DNA of 64,000 nucleotides from assembly GCA_012064385.1 (NCBI GenBank), contig QRDG01000068.1:1435349-1499348 (forward strand), written 5' to 3'. This DNA is from Puccinellia tenuiflora. Its lineage: Eukaryota > Streptophyta > Magnoliopsida > Poales > Poaceae. The notes under the pieces were generated by a model. It saw nothing but the letters and a program-made list of their open reading frames with translations, did not search any database and was not told the DNA's origin. The position numbers were made by a program, and so were the translations under genes. Positions 11,252-20,421 of the stretch are shown here, piece by piece; position 1 is the stretch's first letter, and every line of letters starts with the position of its first letter.

Positions 11252-12500
11252 CTAGATCTATTCGTAGGTGTTGATGCGATTAGAACACAAGGAGTTGTGG
11301 GCGTTGATATTTTATGTTGCTACCTTCTCGCGTGCACTTTGCATCTTTGCGGTATTGTGAGATTGAAGCGGCCCGGACCAACCTTACTCGTCCACGCACG
11401 AGAGACCGGTTCCACGACTGACATGCAACTTGTTTTGCATAAGTGGCTGGCGGGTGTCTGTTTCTCTTGCTTTAGTGAGGATGCAATTTTCAATGGAAGG
11501 CCTTTCAAAAGGATGAGTAAATAAGCAACTATTATATCACCGTTGTGGTTTTGCGTAGATTAGAACGGTTCTATCTCGTTGACCCAAGCCACGTAAAATT
11601 TGCATAAACAAAGTAGAGGCGTCTAACTTGTTTTTGCAGAGGGGGTCAAGTGATGTGATATGGCCAATGTGATTTGTGATAATGTATGCAATGATCATGT
11701 TTGTAATATTTCGCGACTTGCATGTCGACGAGTACGGCAACCGGCAGGAGCCATATGGTTGTCTATTATTTTATGTGACCTGCGTGTCAATGAAATCACC
11801 ATGTAATTGCTTTGCTTTATTGCTAAGAGTAGCATTAGTTGTAGTTGCAATAGTTGGTGGACAACCATGGTGATGGCGCCAAGATGATGGAGATCATGCC
11901 GGAGATGGAGATCTTGCCGGTGCTTTGAAGATGGAGATCTAAGAGCATATGAAGAAAGGCCATATCATATCACAATTATGAATTGCATGTGATGTTAATC
12001 CCTTTTATGCACCTTATTGTTATGCTTAGATGTGATCGCGACGGTAGCATGATAAGGTGATCTCTCATGTTAATATCAAGATAATTAAGTGTTCTCCCCT
12101 AGTATGCGCCGTTGCGAAAGTTCGTCGTTTCGAAGCATCACGTGATGATCGGGTGTGATAGATTCAACGTTCACATACAACGGGTGCAAGCCAGTTTGCA
12201 CATGCGGAAATACTACGGTTGTCTTGACGAGCCTAGCATGTACAGACATGGCCTCGGGAACACGGAACCGAAAGGTTAAACACGAGTCATATGAATGATA
12301 TGATCAACACTGAGTTGTTCACCATTGAAGCTACATCATCTCACGTGATGATCGGTGGTGGTGTAGTGGATTTGGATCGTGTGTCACTAATCAACCGGAG
12401 AGATGTTGAGTTTAGTGGGAGTTCATTAATTTGATTAAATTGAACTAAAATTATCATAAACAAGTGTCCTAAAGATGTCTTTGCAAAATCCTTGTAGATC
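11252..12500 (+). other. Copia 5' leader
   Basis: About 1.25 kb of non-coding leader between the primer site and gag. It has the GTGATGATCGG-type strings and the TTTAGTGGGAGTTC motif seen before gag in BARE/Angela relatives. A two-copy CACGTGATGATCGG string occurs at about 12140 and 12342. Confidence 0.6.
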
Positions 12501-13130
12501 ATGGCCGACTACAGTAGTATGTTTCTTGCTGAGGAGCTGCGTCTCGATGGGTCAAACTTCATCGAGTGGTATGAACGTCTTAGAGAAGTCCTATCAACCA
12601 ATGATCAGCTCTACGTGTTACATGAACCCTTAGAAGAAAAACCCGATGCTTCTGCGAGTTACAACAAGCGTATGGATTGGCTCAGCCGGAGTAAGACTCA
12701 CATTCAAGTCAATTGGTTGATGAGTGTCTTCATGAATTCAGACCTATCCAAACAATTCAAGAACTTGAGTGCCATTGAGACTGTCACTAAGCTAAAGGAA
12801 ATGTTCATAGCACAAGTGAGAATTGCAAGGTTTGAAGGTCTGGGTGTGTTTCTTTCAACTAAGATGGAAGAAAATGATCGCTTAGAGGATCATCTGAAGA
12901 AAATGTATAGGATATATTACACTCTTATGGATGCTTGGGATGTGGAGATGAGTGACGAATTCGCGATAGATGGGTTGTTGCATTCGCTTCATCCCAAATT
13001 CAAGAATTGTGTCAGAGACTATGTCAAGGAAAGGGATTCGATCACTTATCCGGAACTGATGTCTCGACTTCGTCAGATCGAAAGGAATCCCGTAGCAGGC
13101 GGAGGAGCCAACGCAGAAGGTATATTTTGA
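12501..13130 (+). CDS. Copia Gag polyprotein (UBN2-type)
   Basis: A 209-residue Gag of the copia UBN2/retrotransposon-gag type, which forms the virus-like particle that packages element RNA in the cytoplasm. It starts MADYSSMF and shows the family layout: an N-terminal L-DGSNF-W segment (about residues 13-25), a tryptophan-rich middle, and a C-terminal LHPKF plus L-R-E-R stretch (about 160-195). There is no CCHC zinc knuckle; the frame ends shortly after a glycine-rich GGGA. A donor-like GGTATAT lies at the C-terminus, and the last codons may be intron read-through. No protease, integrase or RT follows. The ATG at 12501 is the first in frame with the conserved start. Confidence 0.85.
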   Translation: MADYSSMFLAEELRLDGSNFIEWYERLREVLSTNDQLYVLHEPLEEKPDASASYNKRMDWLSRSKTHIQVNWLMSVFMNSDLSKQFKNLSAIETVTKLKEMFIAQVRIARFEGLGVFLSTKMEENDRLEDHLKKMYRIYYTLMDAWDVEMSDEFAIDGLLHSLHPKFKNCVRDYVKERDSITYPELMSRLRQIERNPVAGGGANAEGIF

Positions 13131-13291
13131 TATACTAGTTATAAATGTTTAAATGTCCCATTTACACTTATGGTGAGCTAAGTATTTGATACTTGTGCTG
13201 TTTTATGAAAACAGGGCCTGCCGTTTGAGAAGTGCATGGAGGGACTGAGTGGATTTCGCGGGAAGATGGCAATCAAGGAGTTGATGCTGGC
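13120..13291 (+). other. Intron and exon-like segment after gag
   Basis: GTATAT at 13120 and a T-rich tract ending AAACAG at 13211-13214 delimit a 95-base intron-like segment. It is followed by a GC-rich 77-base open segment (13215-13291, encoding GLPFEKCMEGLSGFRGKMAI and more) and then GTATGT at 13292. The composition contrasts sharply with the AT-rich surroundings. A join to gag would be out of the open phase and stop after a few codons, so this may be either a captured host exon or a relic of a spliced pol start. I do not recognise the peptide. Confidence 0.4.
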
Positions 13292-15928
13292 GTATGTTCT
13301 ACTTCTACATTTATCGTTTTAAATTAGAGGATTTGAATGAGTTTTGTAATCGAATTAAGTGTGATCTTAAATTAGTGTGTCTCGGTTTGTGAGACGGTCA
13401 TTCATGTTAAAGACAAGTGGTTGTTCTGTTTTCATGAGTAATCCTTTTTGGAGATCACGTTTCGATTATGAGATTATTGTCCTTTGCTAGATTTAAACGA
13501 TAATTAGTTAAACACTTATAAAATAAACACATACTAAAATATCCAATACTTAATGATGAGATTTGTTTTAATTATACTATTAGTGCTGAAGAGCATCTTG
13601 ATGCGCATCACTAAGTAGTGTGATTAAAAATGCCATTTTCTGAAAATGCCATGAGTTGCTGAAAATAAACACAAGTGTTGGTTGTATTTTTCAGTAAATA
13701 AAAGACATCATTGTTTTATCATGGATGAGTAAATAGGAGTATTTATTCATGTCATGATGAGATTTTGGAAGTAGAGGATATTAAGTTAACAAGATAATTG
13801 AGTCTTTTCGATTTGATCAAAAGAGACAAAATATTTGAGTTATTGTTTAGTATGGTGACTTGTGACAAGTGTTATCACAAATTACAATATTTAGAGATTG
13901 TTCAAAAGTGTTTTGATAAACCTAAAGTATTGTAGTCACATTATATTTGATATTATGTGGTCATAAAGAAGGGTCTTTGGTTTTAAGGTTTCATTAGTAT
14001 CATTTAGATTTATTTTGATAACACTCCTGTTTTAAATAAAGGATCTATTTAATGATTTGCGTTTCGCATATGAGTTATGTGAAATAGTGGTTTCAATAAT
14101 TATGAGATAATTAAAACCAAAGCAAATAAAGTTTTGTAGAGTGTTCATATGAGATTATGAATAGAGATTCCACAATGTGAGACTAAAAGGGACAAACCAA
14201 TGTGTTTGGTTATGTTGTGTATTTTAGTGGTTTTATCGTGAAATGGTTTCATGGATAAAAGAATTGTTGGAATGAATTTAGAAAGATTAAACCTTTCATG
14301 TTTATGTATCAAGTGGCACATATGTAAAGTGCTATGTTGGTTAAAACTTGACACATAAAGGTTTTGATGATGGTGATCATTGAATTTTGGTTTAGCTTGT
14401 CTAAAGAGATGTAGGTTTCAAGAATATGAATTTTGTCAAAAGTTGCAAAATAATATTCATGATTTACTTGTCGTGTTTGGGAAACAAGACATACCTACAA
14501 AACTACAAAAGAAGAAATAGAAACTTTAAATACGAAAGTGACTAAGAGTCATTCTACTTTAAGTTTAAATCATAAAGTAATTGTTACTTGATTTTGTGAA
14601 AAGAATGTTTCACATATTTATTTTGCAAAAGAGTTTGCGTGGAATAAATAAAACTTAGAGCTGGCAAAGTGCTGGTGTTTCGTATATGAGTTCTCGAATC
14701 TTAAGAGTTAAGAGTTTTGGAGGAGTCCAAAGTGTCGAGAAAGTGCATAAGAAACTGAGTGAGATCTAATTAAGATATGTGGTGACATATATTAAGTTAG
14801 AGCAGAAATTAATTTCCATAATCAAAATATGTGGTGACATATGTTTGAGTGGGAGCTAGTTAATCATGGTCAAATATAAAGATAACATATTTCTGAGTGG
14901 GAGCCAAAGTGGCTTCACAATTTAATATGTGTATGAGGTATATTTGAGTGGGAGTTTACAACATAGTGTTTGAATGAAATGGAGATTTCATAAATGTTGT
15001 AAATGTTGTCATGGACCAATGCATAACTTATGAAGTTAGTTTGAACGTCAAATTTTCATGTAGATGAATGTATCTATGGAGGATAGATAAGTTTGATAAA
15101 CATTAAAGTCAGGATGTTTCAACCTAAATATTTTTGAAGGAGTTCAAAATGAAACAAGAGAAGAATGGTTCATCTCATTGTGATATATAGGTGAAGCATT
15201 GAGTTAGAGAACTCAGTACAAAATTGATGGTTGGAGGATATGTTGGAATTCAATATGAATTGTTCATAGATCTCAACATATAAGAACCATATGTTTGTAT
15301 ATGACGATATGTGACCCAAGTTCTTAATTGTAAGAACATGTTGAATGAGGAGTCATTTTTCATGAGATTGAGATAAATTTAGAAAATGGTGGACTTGGTT
15401 GAAGTCATAAAGCCAGACTAAATTAGGGATCTCTTAATATCGGAGTAGCACAGCGAAAGCATGATCGGAAATATCAAAGTGACAAGGCTCACTGTTGATT
15501 TGTTAAGTCAACAACATATAGGAGTATATGATTAATTCAAGGATTGAAATAAGATATAATATTTTGGTTTGAGAAAGTTGTTTCAAGATTGAGTGAGTTC
15601 CAGATGCATGTGTTATGAGAAAGTCCATTTGACTAATCATACATATAGGCATGAAAGGATATGATATCTCACTCTATAACCAAACATATTATATACATTA
15701 TATGATAATGAGTTTTATCATGGGATGATAGAAGTTTATCATGAGATGATAAAGTAATGTCAAATTAGGTGACAGTTACAATTTTGCAAAGGACATAAAC
15801 AGCTGTAAAGTACAGAGCACGGACAGAACCTCTTCCACAAGCAAACATGATCAGCACTGAGACTTCATGAGTGAGACTCCATGGGTGTTGGATCGCGGAA
15901 ATGTAAACTAGATTATTGACTCTAGTGC
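13292..15928 (+). other. Non-coding copia internal region where pol should be
   Basis: About 2.6 kb of AT-rich DNA lacking any ORF with integrase, reverse transcriptase or RNase H motifs. It is too short for a full copia pol, so pol was lost or replaced. Three TGAGTGGGAG strings occur at 14846-14855, 14894-14903 and 14945-14954 and resemble the element's own polypurine tract. Confidence 0.7.
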
Positions 15929-15939
15929 AAGTGGGAGAC
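15929..15939 (+). other. Copia polypurine tract
   Basis: AAGTGGGAGAC abuts the 3' LTR start at 15940. Confidence 0.85.
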
Positions 15940-17845
15940 TGTTGGGAATATGCCCTAGAGGCAATAATAAAATGGTTTATTAAGCATATTCACGTTTATG
16001 ATAATAGTTTATTATCCATGCTATAATTGTATTAAATGGAAACATAATACATGTGTGGAATATAAACACCCGGAGTCCCTAGTGAGCCTCTACAGGACTA
16101 GTTCGTTGATCAAGAGATAGTTAGAGTTTCCTAACTATGGACTTGTTATAGTCACTTGATAACGGAGTCATATCATTAGGAGTAATGGTGTGATGGACAT
16201 GACCCAAATAAGAGTTGCAATTAATCGTGTCACAAAAGTTTTGTTGTCAACACTTTTAATATGCCAAATATAGTTTCCTTAGACCATGAGATTATATCAC
16301 TCCCGTTCACCGGAGGAATACTTTGTGGACATCAAACGTCACTTCGTAACTGGGTGATTATAAAGGTGGCTTTCAGGTATCTCCGATGGTGGGTTGTTGG
16401 GTGATATGAATCGAGAGTGGAATTTGTCCCTCCATGTGACGGAGAAGATATCTCCAGGCCTTCTCGGTAATATAGCATCAAAAGTCTGCAGACATGTGAT
16501 TAAGTTGTAATCACCGGGATCCTATATTATGGACGAGTAAAGAGAACTTGCCGGTAACGAGATTAAACTAGACATGGGGATGTCAACGATTATATCTCGG
16601 GCAAGTAAAATATCGTGAGACAAAGGGAATCGTATATGAGATTAATTGAATCTCCGGCATCGTGGTTCAATCGAGAAAAGGTTTTCGTTGAGTGTATAGG
16701 AATTAATATGGACATCCCGGTCCCGCTATTAATTATTGATATGATCATGTCTATGCATTCTCGAACCCGTAGGGTCACACACTTAACGTTCCGATGAAAT
16801 TAGGTTTTGCGATGAATTAAATGATGAAGTGAACGAATGGTGATTCGGAGTCTCGGATGGGATCCCGGACGTCACGAGGAGTTCCGGAGGAGTCCGGAGA
16901 ATAAGATTCATATATGGAAAGTGGTTTCCGGAGGTTTCGGAAAAGTTCCGGAAATTATTTATAGGGTACCGGAAGGTTCCGGAGTGTTCTAGAAGGGTCT
17001 AGAAGTGGGACCATATTTTGTATGTGGCCCACATGGTGCAAAGGGGTGCTGCCACCACCTAGGTGGTGCGCACCACCTAAGCCCACATGGGCTGGTGCGG
17101 CATAGGAAGGAGGGGAGTCCCACTCCTAGTTGGACTAGGAGGTGGGCTCTCCACCCCTTTAGGAAAGGGGCCCAAGTAGGAGTTCTAGAAGGACTCCAAC
17201 TTGGGGGGCAAGCAAGGAGGGGCCGGCCGGCCCCCTTGCCCTTGACCTAGCCGGCCACCTATATAAGGAGGGGTAGGGGGAGGCGCACAAAAACACCTTG
17301 GAGGCTGCCCCCTAGCCGCACCCGCCCTCTCTCCCTCTAACCCTAGCCGCACCCCTTCTCTCCTGGAGGGCTGCCGCCATCTCACCTCCACACCTAGCCG
17401 CACCCCCTTGCCCAAGGGGCTGCGCCACCTTGCTCCTCTCCCTCTCCTCTTGCTTGGCTTGGCGAAGCCCTGCTCGCGGAGATCGTCATCATCACCGGCA
17501 CTACCGTCGTGCTGCTGAGATCATCAAGGCCACGTCTTCTCGCTTGCGGGATCAAGGAGTCGACGTCTTCATCGAGCTGTACGTGTGGACGCCGCGGAGG
17601 TGCTGCCCGTTGCTGCACTTCACCGGATTGGATCTCGAGGATAATACATCTCCTCGCGACTAGACGAGTCTAGTTGCGGGGATCGACTAGCCAACCCCTG
17701 CACCGACAAAACGCGTTTGTTGATCTTCGAGGGTAAGAGATTGGATCTCATCTTCGCTATCTTCATCTCATAGATCTAGATCCTTAGGGTTTATTCCGCT
17801 TTGCCGCGTAGAAAATTTTTGTTTTCCATGCTGCGACCCCATCAG
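15940..17845 (+). repeat. Copia 3' LTR
   Basis: 1906 bp, same boundaries as the 5' LTR. Differences cluster in the GC-rich stretch (for example GTATGTGGCCC versus GTATGGGGCCC, and GGGGTAGGGGGAGG versus GGGGAAGGGGGGGC). TATA box at 17260-17266. Confidence 0.92.
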
Positions 17846-17851
17846 ATTGAA
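17846..17851. repeat. Target-site duplication of copia element, right
   Basis: ATTGAA, matching 9332-9337. Gypsy E2 LTR sequence resumes directly after. Confidence 0.8.
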
Positions 17852-18079
17852 TTATAAGACTGCTGCTTTTTGTCCCGTCCAATTCCAAGAATATTTCCTT
17901 AAGTACTTTTCTGAAATGGGAAAACAACAGAAAATAGGAACTGGCACTGTGGCATCTTGTTAATAGGTTAGTTCCAGAAAATGCATAAAAATGCTATAAG
18001 ATGTAAACAAAACATGTAGCAAATGGTATGAAAACAAGCATGGATCATAAGAAATTATAGATACGTTGGAGACGTATCA
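17852..18079 (-). repeat. Second gypsy LTR (E2), remainder
   Basis: Completes the LTR that starts at 8170 and ends ...GATACGTTGGAGACGTATCA. The next bases (minus strand ...AAGGTTGGGAGT) resemble a polypurine tract, so this is the 3' LTR of a minus-strand element rather than a clean solo LTR. The 5 bases outside each end (GACAG at 8165-8169, ACTCC at 18080-18084) do not match. Confidence 0.75.
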
Positions 18080-18483
18080 ACTCCCAACCTTAAACATTTA
18101 TCAAGCCACTATCATCATAATACTAGTCATAATGTTTCATGCTTATTGTTTGATATTTTGATGATATGATTCTACAGTTGTCCAACATACTTAAGTTAAT
18201 CAAGTCCAAGGTAAGATGTGATTGAAACCTCTAAATATGCCACGCTCATTTGCATGAGTGTTAACCATAAATCTCCAAAACAAGAGAACCATGGATGACA
18301 CCATACTTTAATATTCATTGATAAACCACAAGACAGGGATACATGATAATGCTCTATGAGCTCACACAAACTTAAACGGAATTGATAACTAACCGATAAA
18401 AGCAAAACACACCTCAACTAGATAGATAAAAGAGACTAATAAAGAGAAAGACTAGGTGGAACTCCCCCAAGCTTGATGTCTTG
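18080..18483 (-). mobile_element. Gypsy internal 3' region with two purine tracts
   Basis: AT-rich, non-coding. It starts with a polypurine-like tract next to the E2 LTR and ends with a second, stronger one (minus strand AAGCTTGGGGGAGT, 18474-18461) just after the extra ORF. The second tract equals the E1 polypurine tract at 7322-7335, which supports E1 and E2 being relatives. Confidence 0.6.
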
Positions 18484-19052
18484 CTAGAACTTCCTTTCTT
18501 CTTTCTTAGTGCCTTCATAATAATGATCTTCAAGATCTCCAACAATCTGCATCATGAGGTTGTAGGCTTTCTCAAATTCTTTTGCAGCTTCTCCCAGTTT
18601 CTCCATAAGGTTCTTCTCAACCGTCTCCTTGCTAGTCTTCCACTCAGGGCTTGATACCTTCTTGTTGGGGATCTTACGATCCCACTCACCGGGATAATTC
18701 CTTTGAGTGGTGCGTCGGGATTCCCTGTCAATAAGAGTAGAAGATACGTTTTTGCTTGCAAGCGAGAGCCTAGGAACCTTCCCTCCAGTTTGGATGCGCG
18801 CCGTCTTCCTCTTGTTGCCAAGAGAGTGGTTCACCCTCACATTGGCTACAGCGACAGGCGATGGAGGTGCTGTTGCCAGGGCGTGAAGTCGACGATAGCC
18901 TTGTATTCTTCTTCATCTTCCTCTATGTCATCGTCGTCGGAGTAGTCCTTCCTCTTCGTGTTCCTCTTCCACGGGGACGTGGGGCTGAGCCCCTCAAGTT
19001 CATCATCATCGTCATCCATGGAGGAACATTGGTAGGAGTCCCCCGAAGACAT
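18484..19052 (-). pseudogene. Extra ORF downstream of pol, frameshifted
   Basis: The frame starts at the ATG at 19052 (MSSGDSYQ) and encodes an acidic run (about residues 12-18, five aspartates), a basic patch, and a second acidic run (DDDDIEEDEEE). It shifts frame near 18885. The rest (to 18484) is basic, with a C-terminal segment EKLGEAAKEFEKAYNLMMQ that could form a helix. It lies where Athila elements keep an additional ORF after integrase, but I see no membrane segments or signal peptide, so calling it envelope-like is not supported. It may be a nuclear or nucleic-acid-binding accessory protein; function unknown. Tail positions are inferred from two open pieces, 19052-18846 and 18840-18484. 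Confidence 0.55.
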
Positions 19053-19377
19053 GGCTAAAACCCTGGCAGACAGAAAAAGCAAGAAACAAAGATCGCTCGA
19101 GAACGCTCGGTGCGAGATTACATCGTCGGAGTGGGGTATATATTGAGGGTTGGTCAAGACGGAGCGTTGGGATCGAAAACGAGGTGAAAAAGGTCTCCGA
19201 GGTGGAAAAGGAGTGGTCCCACGTGGCCCCTGTACTTGGCCGCGTGGGGCCCCCTCTTTCCTCCCTCGGGACTCCGTTTTGTCAAGTTTTCTTTCCCCAC
19301 ACTTTTATTTCCATAAAAAATGACTTCCATAAGATTTCATGTAATTCCGAGAAACTTTCCAATACAAAAGTTACCTT
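19053..19377 (-). other. Spacer between integrase and extra ORF
   Basis: About 325 bases with no supported gene, between the end of the integrase frame and the extra ORF start. It probably belongs to the E1 internal domain and may hold a promoter for the extra ORF; none is obvious. Confidence 0.4.
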
Positions 19378-20418
19378 TTATTGATTTGGAGTTGCTGAAA
19401 CTGCTCGACCCCCTTTTATTATTTCTTCCGGTGTTTGTAAATTCAATGTTTCCAACGTTCCAACGAAGCTTTTTCCTGCAATATAATGTTTAAGACGTTG
19501 TCCATTGACCACATGAGGTTTACCTTTCATATCACCGTAAAGACGGATAGCTCCTGAACGGTACACCTCCTGTATGACTAATGGTCCCTGCCATTTTGAG
19601 GCTAGCTTCCTTGCAGAAAACTTGAAACGAGAGTTGTATAATAAAACTTGATCTCCTACTTTGAATTCTTTTCTCTTAATCTTCTTGTCATGCCAAATCT
19701 TAACTTTCTCTTTAAACATGTTAGCATTTTCATAGGCTTCATTCCTCCATTCATCTAGTAGGTTTAAATCAAGGATTCTTTTCTCTCCTGCAGTCTTAAA
19801 GTCAAAGTTCAATTGTTTAATAGCCCATCTAGCTTTATGTTCTAATTCAACAGGTAAATGACAAGCTTTCCCATAGACCATTTTGTAAGGAGACATTCCC
19901 ATAGGATTTTTAAATGTAGTTCTATAAGCCCATAATGCATCATTAATTTTAAGTGGCCAGTCAGACCTAGACTTATTCACTGTCTTTTCCAAAATGAGTT
20001 TAATTTCCCTATTACTTAATTCAACCTGTCCACTTGTTTGAGGGTGATAAGGAGATGCAATTCTATGGTTAACATCATATTTTGCCAAATCTTTCCTAAA
20101 AACACCATGTATAAAATGAGAGCCACCATCAGTAATTAAAAACCTAGGAACACCAAACCTCGGGAAAATGATGTCCTTAAGCATCTTCATTGCTGTGGCA
20201 TGATCTGCACTTTTGGTTGGAATTGCCTCCACCCACTTTGTAACATAGTCAACTGCAACCAAAATGTGAGTATGCTTTGTCTTTGAAGCTGGGAAAGGTC
20301 CCATAAAATCAAAACCCCACACATCAAATGGTTCAAGTGGTAGAGAATAATTCATAGGCATTTCATTTCTCCTACCAATGTTTCCAACTCTTTGACATTT
20401 ATCACAAGATTTAACATA
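19378..20418 (-). pseudogene. Ty3/gypsy integrase, C-terminal part of Pol
   Basis: Continues the same reading frame as the upstream Gag-Pol after an in-frame TAA at 20419-20421. It begins with the cysteine pair of the zinc-binding domain (CDKC, about residues 5-8 after the stop). Next comes the catalytic core, with Asp in GFDFMGPF, Asp in LITDGGSHF and Glu in GQVELSNREIK, the D-D-E triad of retroviral-type integrases. A C-terminal GDQVLLYNSRFK...SKWQGPL segment matches the gypsy GPY/F-type DNA-binding tail. Integrase inserts the cDNA into the host genome. The first ATG after the stop is at 20361. No chromodomain is seen, as expected for Athila/Tat lineages. Confidence 0.9.
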
Positions 20419-20421
20419 TTA
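20419..20421 (-). other. In-frame stop in integrase zinc-binding domain
   Basis: TAA on the minus strand falls between DCH and YVKSCDKCQ. The frame is unchanged on both sides (57 bases from the stop to the next ATG codon), so this is a single nonsense change rather than a frameshift. Confidence 0.9.

Larger units (their letters stand above)
9338..17845 (+). mobile_element. Complete Gag-only copia retrotransposon
   Basis: An 8.5-kb element with two 1.9-kb LTRs, a tRNA-iMet primer site, a gag ORF, a polypurine tract and flanking ATTGAA repeats. The LTR start (TGTTGGGAATATGCCCTAG) and the 5' leader resemble the BARE/Angela/WIS lineage. No protease, integrase or reverse transcriptase can be found, so it would depend on enzymes from a relative. 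The LTRs differ at only roughly fifteen to twenty positions by eye, implying a recent insertion. It is nested in the LTR of gypsy element E2. Confidence 0.9.

Noticed and set aside
11213..11524. 103-residue ORF across the copia LTR/primer-site junction
   Set aside because: It crosses a non-coding junction (LTR end and primer site) and has no domain.
8170..18079. E2 as a clean solo LTR
   Set aside because: The bases just outside its two ends (GACAG and ACTCC) do not form a target duplication, and a purine tract follows its inner end.
18484..19052. Extra ORF as a gypsy envelope gene
   Set aside because: No signal peptide, membrane span or cysteine pattern; highly charged instead.
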